NCBI GenBank assembly: GCA_025464925.1
Contig: JAODMS010000122.1
Span: forward strand, 1 to 15,471
Origin: Arthrobacter sp.
Lineage (GTDB): Bacteria > Actinomycetota > Actinomycetes > Actinomycetales > Micrococcaceae
Direction of reading: 5' to 3'
Length of the DNA stretch: 15,471 nt
Shown piece after piece: positions 13,237-15,471 of the stretch; position 1 is the first letter of the stretch; each line of letters opens with the position of its first letter. The position numbers were made by a program, and so were the translations under genes. Under the pieces are notes generated by a model. It saw only the letters and a list, made by a program, of their open reading frames with translations. It made no database searches and was not told where the DNA came from.

Positions 13237-15030
13237 TTACTCGCCCGTCAGGGTCTGGGTCGGGGAGTGCAGCTTCTCCAGGGTCTGGCCCTTGCCCAGA
13301 TACATGTGGACGCCGCAGGGCAGGCAGGGATCGAAGCTGCGGACGGTGCGCATGATGTCGATGCCTTTGAAGTGCTCCCGGTCGTTTTCCTCGAAGATGG
13401 GCTGTCCCTGCACGGCGTCTTCGTAGGGGCCGGTGACCCCGTTGGAATCCGTGGGGCTGGCGTTCCAGGGTGTTGGCGGATACGGATGGTAGTTGGCGAT
13501 CTTTCCGTCCCGGATCACCATGTGGTGGGACAGGACACCGCGCACGGCCTCGGTGAAGCCGCAGCTGATGGCCTGGTCGGGAACGTCGAAGGTCTCCCAG
13601 GTCTTGGTGCGTCCGGCGCGGATCTCCTCGAGGGCCTTTTCCGCGAAGTGCAGCGCGGCGGCAGCGGCGTAGGCCTGGAAGTAGGTCCGGGCCCGGTTGC
13701 GCTCCAGCGTGTTGCTCCACTGCGGGATGTTCCACTCGAAGGACACCGGACCTTTCAGCGCGGTCTTGGGCAGGTTGATCTGGACGCTCGTGCCGGTGGA
13801 CTTGATGTAGCCGATATCCACCAGGTCGGCCAAGGCAGTCGCCCAGAGCCGGGCCAGCGGGCCGCCGCCGGTATCCAGGGCCAGGTTGTCCTGGCCGTCA
13901 AACCACCGCGGGGACATGACCCAGCTGTACTTCTCCGAAAGGTCCCGCTTCTGAGGCTTCGGGTTCGTGTGCTGGTTCCAGGGATGGCGGCGGTCCACCG
14001 GATTGCCCAATGGATCGTGGGTCACAAACATCTCCTGGTCTTCCCAGTCCTCGTAATAAGAGGAACCGAGCAGAATCCGGATACCCAGGTTGATGCGCAC
14101 CAGATCCGTCGTGACGAGTTTTCCATCCACCACGACGCCGGGGGTGACGAACATCTTCCGGCCCCACTCGGTCATGTCCTTGTATTCGAAATTGCAGAAG
14201 TCAGGGTCCTGGAGCGAGCCCCAGCAGCCCAGGAGCGTCCGGCGCAGCCCCACCTGCTCGTAGCCGGGCAGGGCCTCGTAGAAGAAGTCGAACAGGTCGT
14301 CGTGCATCGGGACGACCTTCTTCATGAACTCGACGTACCGCATGAGCCGGGTGATGTAATCCGTCATCAGCTGGATGGTCGCCACCGTTCCCACCCCGCC
14401 CGGGTAGAGCGTGGAAGGGTGGACGTGGCGGCCCTCCATGAGGCAGAACATTTCGCGGGTGAGCCGGCTGACCTGCAGGGCCTCCCGGTAGAACTCACCG
14501 GTGAACGGATTGAGCGAGCGCATGATGTCGGCGATGGTCCGGTAACCGTGGTCCGCCTCGTGCGGGGCCCGGGTGTTTTCCGCCCTGGCCAGCACGCCGG
14601 GGTTGGTCTCGGAGACCATCTTCTCGCAGTAGTCCACGCCGACCAGGTTCTCTTGGAAGATGTTGTGGTCGAACATGTACTCGGCCGCTTCGCCCAGGTT
14701 CACAATCCATTCGCCCAGGGCCGGCGGGCGGACACCGTAGGCCATGTTCTGCGCATAACAGGAGCAGGTGGCATGGTTGTCTCCGCAGATTCCGCAGATG
14801 CGGCTGGTAATGAAGTGGGCGTCCCGCGGGTCCTTGCCCTTCATGAAGATGGAGTAGCCGCGGAAAATCGAGGACGTGCTCTTGCACTCCACCACCTGGT
14901 TGTTTTCGAAATCGATCTTGGTGTAAATGCCCAGGCTGCCGACGATCCTGGTGATGGGGTCCCAGTTCATCTCCACCAGGTTGGTGTTGTTCATTCCGGC
15001 CCCGGAAGGCATTGGAATCGTGGAGGTCAT
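13237..15030 (-). CDS. hhyL: [NiFe]-hydrogenase large subunit, group 1h (high-affinity actinobacterial type)
   Basis: Catalytic subunit of 597 residues carrying the Ni-Fe site that splits H2. Motif L1 is RICGICGDNHATC (Cys79, Cys82) and motif L2 is DPCLPCGVH (Cys569, Cys572). These four Cys bind Ni, two of them bridging to Fe. MNWDPITRIVGSLGIYTKID is a typical N-terminal segment. After His575 a 22-residue extension remains (MYLGKGQTLEKLHSP... to the end), the part expected to be cleaved by the protease of the same operon. The ATG at 15030 is preferred because AGGTGA (complement of 15036-15041) lies five bases upstream; a GTG at 15039 would add three residues. The gene starts 27 bp after hhyS. 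Assignment to the group oxidising trace H2 follows from the sequence and the accessory gene set; kinetics cannot be read from DNA. Confidence 0.97.
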   Translation of the reverse strand: MTSTIPMPSGAGMNNTNLVEMNWDPITRIVGSLGIYTKIDFENNQVVECKSTSSIFRGYSIFMKGKDPRDAHFITSRICGICGDNHATCSCYAQNMAYGVRPPALGEWIVNLGEAAEYMFDHNIFQENLVGVDYCEKMVSETNPGVLARAENTRAPHEADHGYRTIADIMRSLNPFTGEFYREALQVSRLTREMFCLMEGRHVHPSTLYPGGVGTVATIQLMTDYITRLMRYVEFMKKVVPMHDDLFDFFYEALPGYEQVGLRRTLLGCWGSLQDPDFCNFEYKDMTEWGRKMFVTPGVVVDGKLVTTDLVRINLGIRILLGSSYYEDWEDQEMFVTHDPLGNPVDRRHPWNQHTNPKPQKRDLSEKYSWVMSPRWFDGQDNLALDTGGGPLARLWATALADLVDIGYIKSTGTSVQINLPKTALKGPVSFEWNIPQWSNTLERNRARTYFQAYAAAAALHFAEKALEEIRAGRTKTWETFDVPDQAISCGFTEAVRGVLSHHMVIRDGKIANYHPYPPTPWNASPTDSNGVTGPYEDAVQGQPIFEENDREHFKGIDIMRTVRSFDPCLPCGVHMYLGKGQTLEKLHSPTQTLTGE

Positions 15031-15057
15031 GTGCTTCACCTGTCTGGAAGGGGGCGG

Positions 15058-15471
<414 letters not shown>

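Overview
The window is very GC-rich, with dense genes, frequent GTG starts, ATGA/GTGA stop-start overlaps and long spurious antisense reading frames. This fits a high-GC actinobacterium, and the protein sequences look most like Arthrobacter or Pseudarthrobacter (Micrococcaceae). That assignment comes from reading the sequence, not from a search.

Left part (1-4092), core metabolism. The 3' end of a glutaryl-CoA-dehydrogenase-type acyl-CoA dehydrogenase (+) converges on a DUF1684 gene (-), and their stop codons share a CTAG. A 233-bp divergent spacer (1040-1272) holds a perfect 9-bp inverted repeat. It is followed by a complete ppc gene (+) for phosphoenolpyruvate carboxylase.

Middle part (4116-8071). 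A minus-strand, translationally coupled ABC importer operon encodes a lipoprotein binding protein, a FecCD-type permease and an ATPase. It belongs to the iron-chelate/cobalamin/metal class and its substrate is not known. Divergent from it, on the plus strand, is a conserved gene of the kind found with actinobacterial hydrogenases (probably DUF6390).

Right part (8128-15471), all on the minus strand. This is a compact uptake [NiFe]-hydrogenase operon of the actinobacterial high-affinity type (group 1h, formerly group 5), the type linked to oxidation of trace atmospheric H2. In transcription order it reads: small subunit hhyS (partial, running off the right edge), large subunit hhyL, a NifU plus Cys4 Rieske-like iron-sulfur protein (hhyE), a DUF5947 protein with a Cys/His cluster, a DUF6084 protein, a 450-residue protein of unknown function, a 39-residue one-helix membrane protein (DUF6893-like), a HyaD-type endopeptidase, HypC, and a short disordered protein. 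From hhyE to the protease the genes are 1 bp apart or overlap by 4 bp, so they are probably made together at matched levels.

How the parts fit. HhyS and HhyL split H2. HypC and the protease mature HhyL, which still carries a C-terminal extension beyond its last metal-ligand motif. HhyE is the best candidate to take electrons out of the enzyme. The three uncharacterised proteins and the small membrane peptide are candidates for assembly, docking or electron transfer to the membrane. The neighbouring importer could supply a metal, but that is inference. HypA, B, D, E and F are not in the window. The least understood part is the block from hhyE to the 39-residue peptide (9439-13231).
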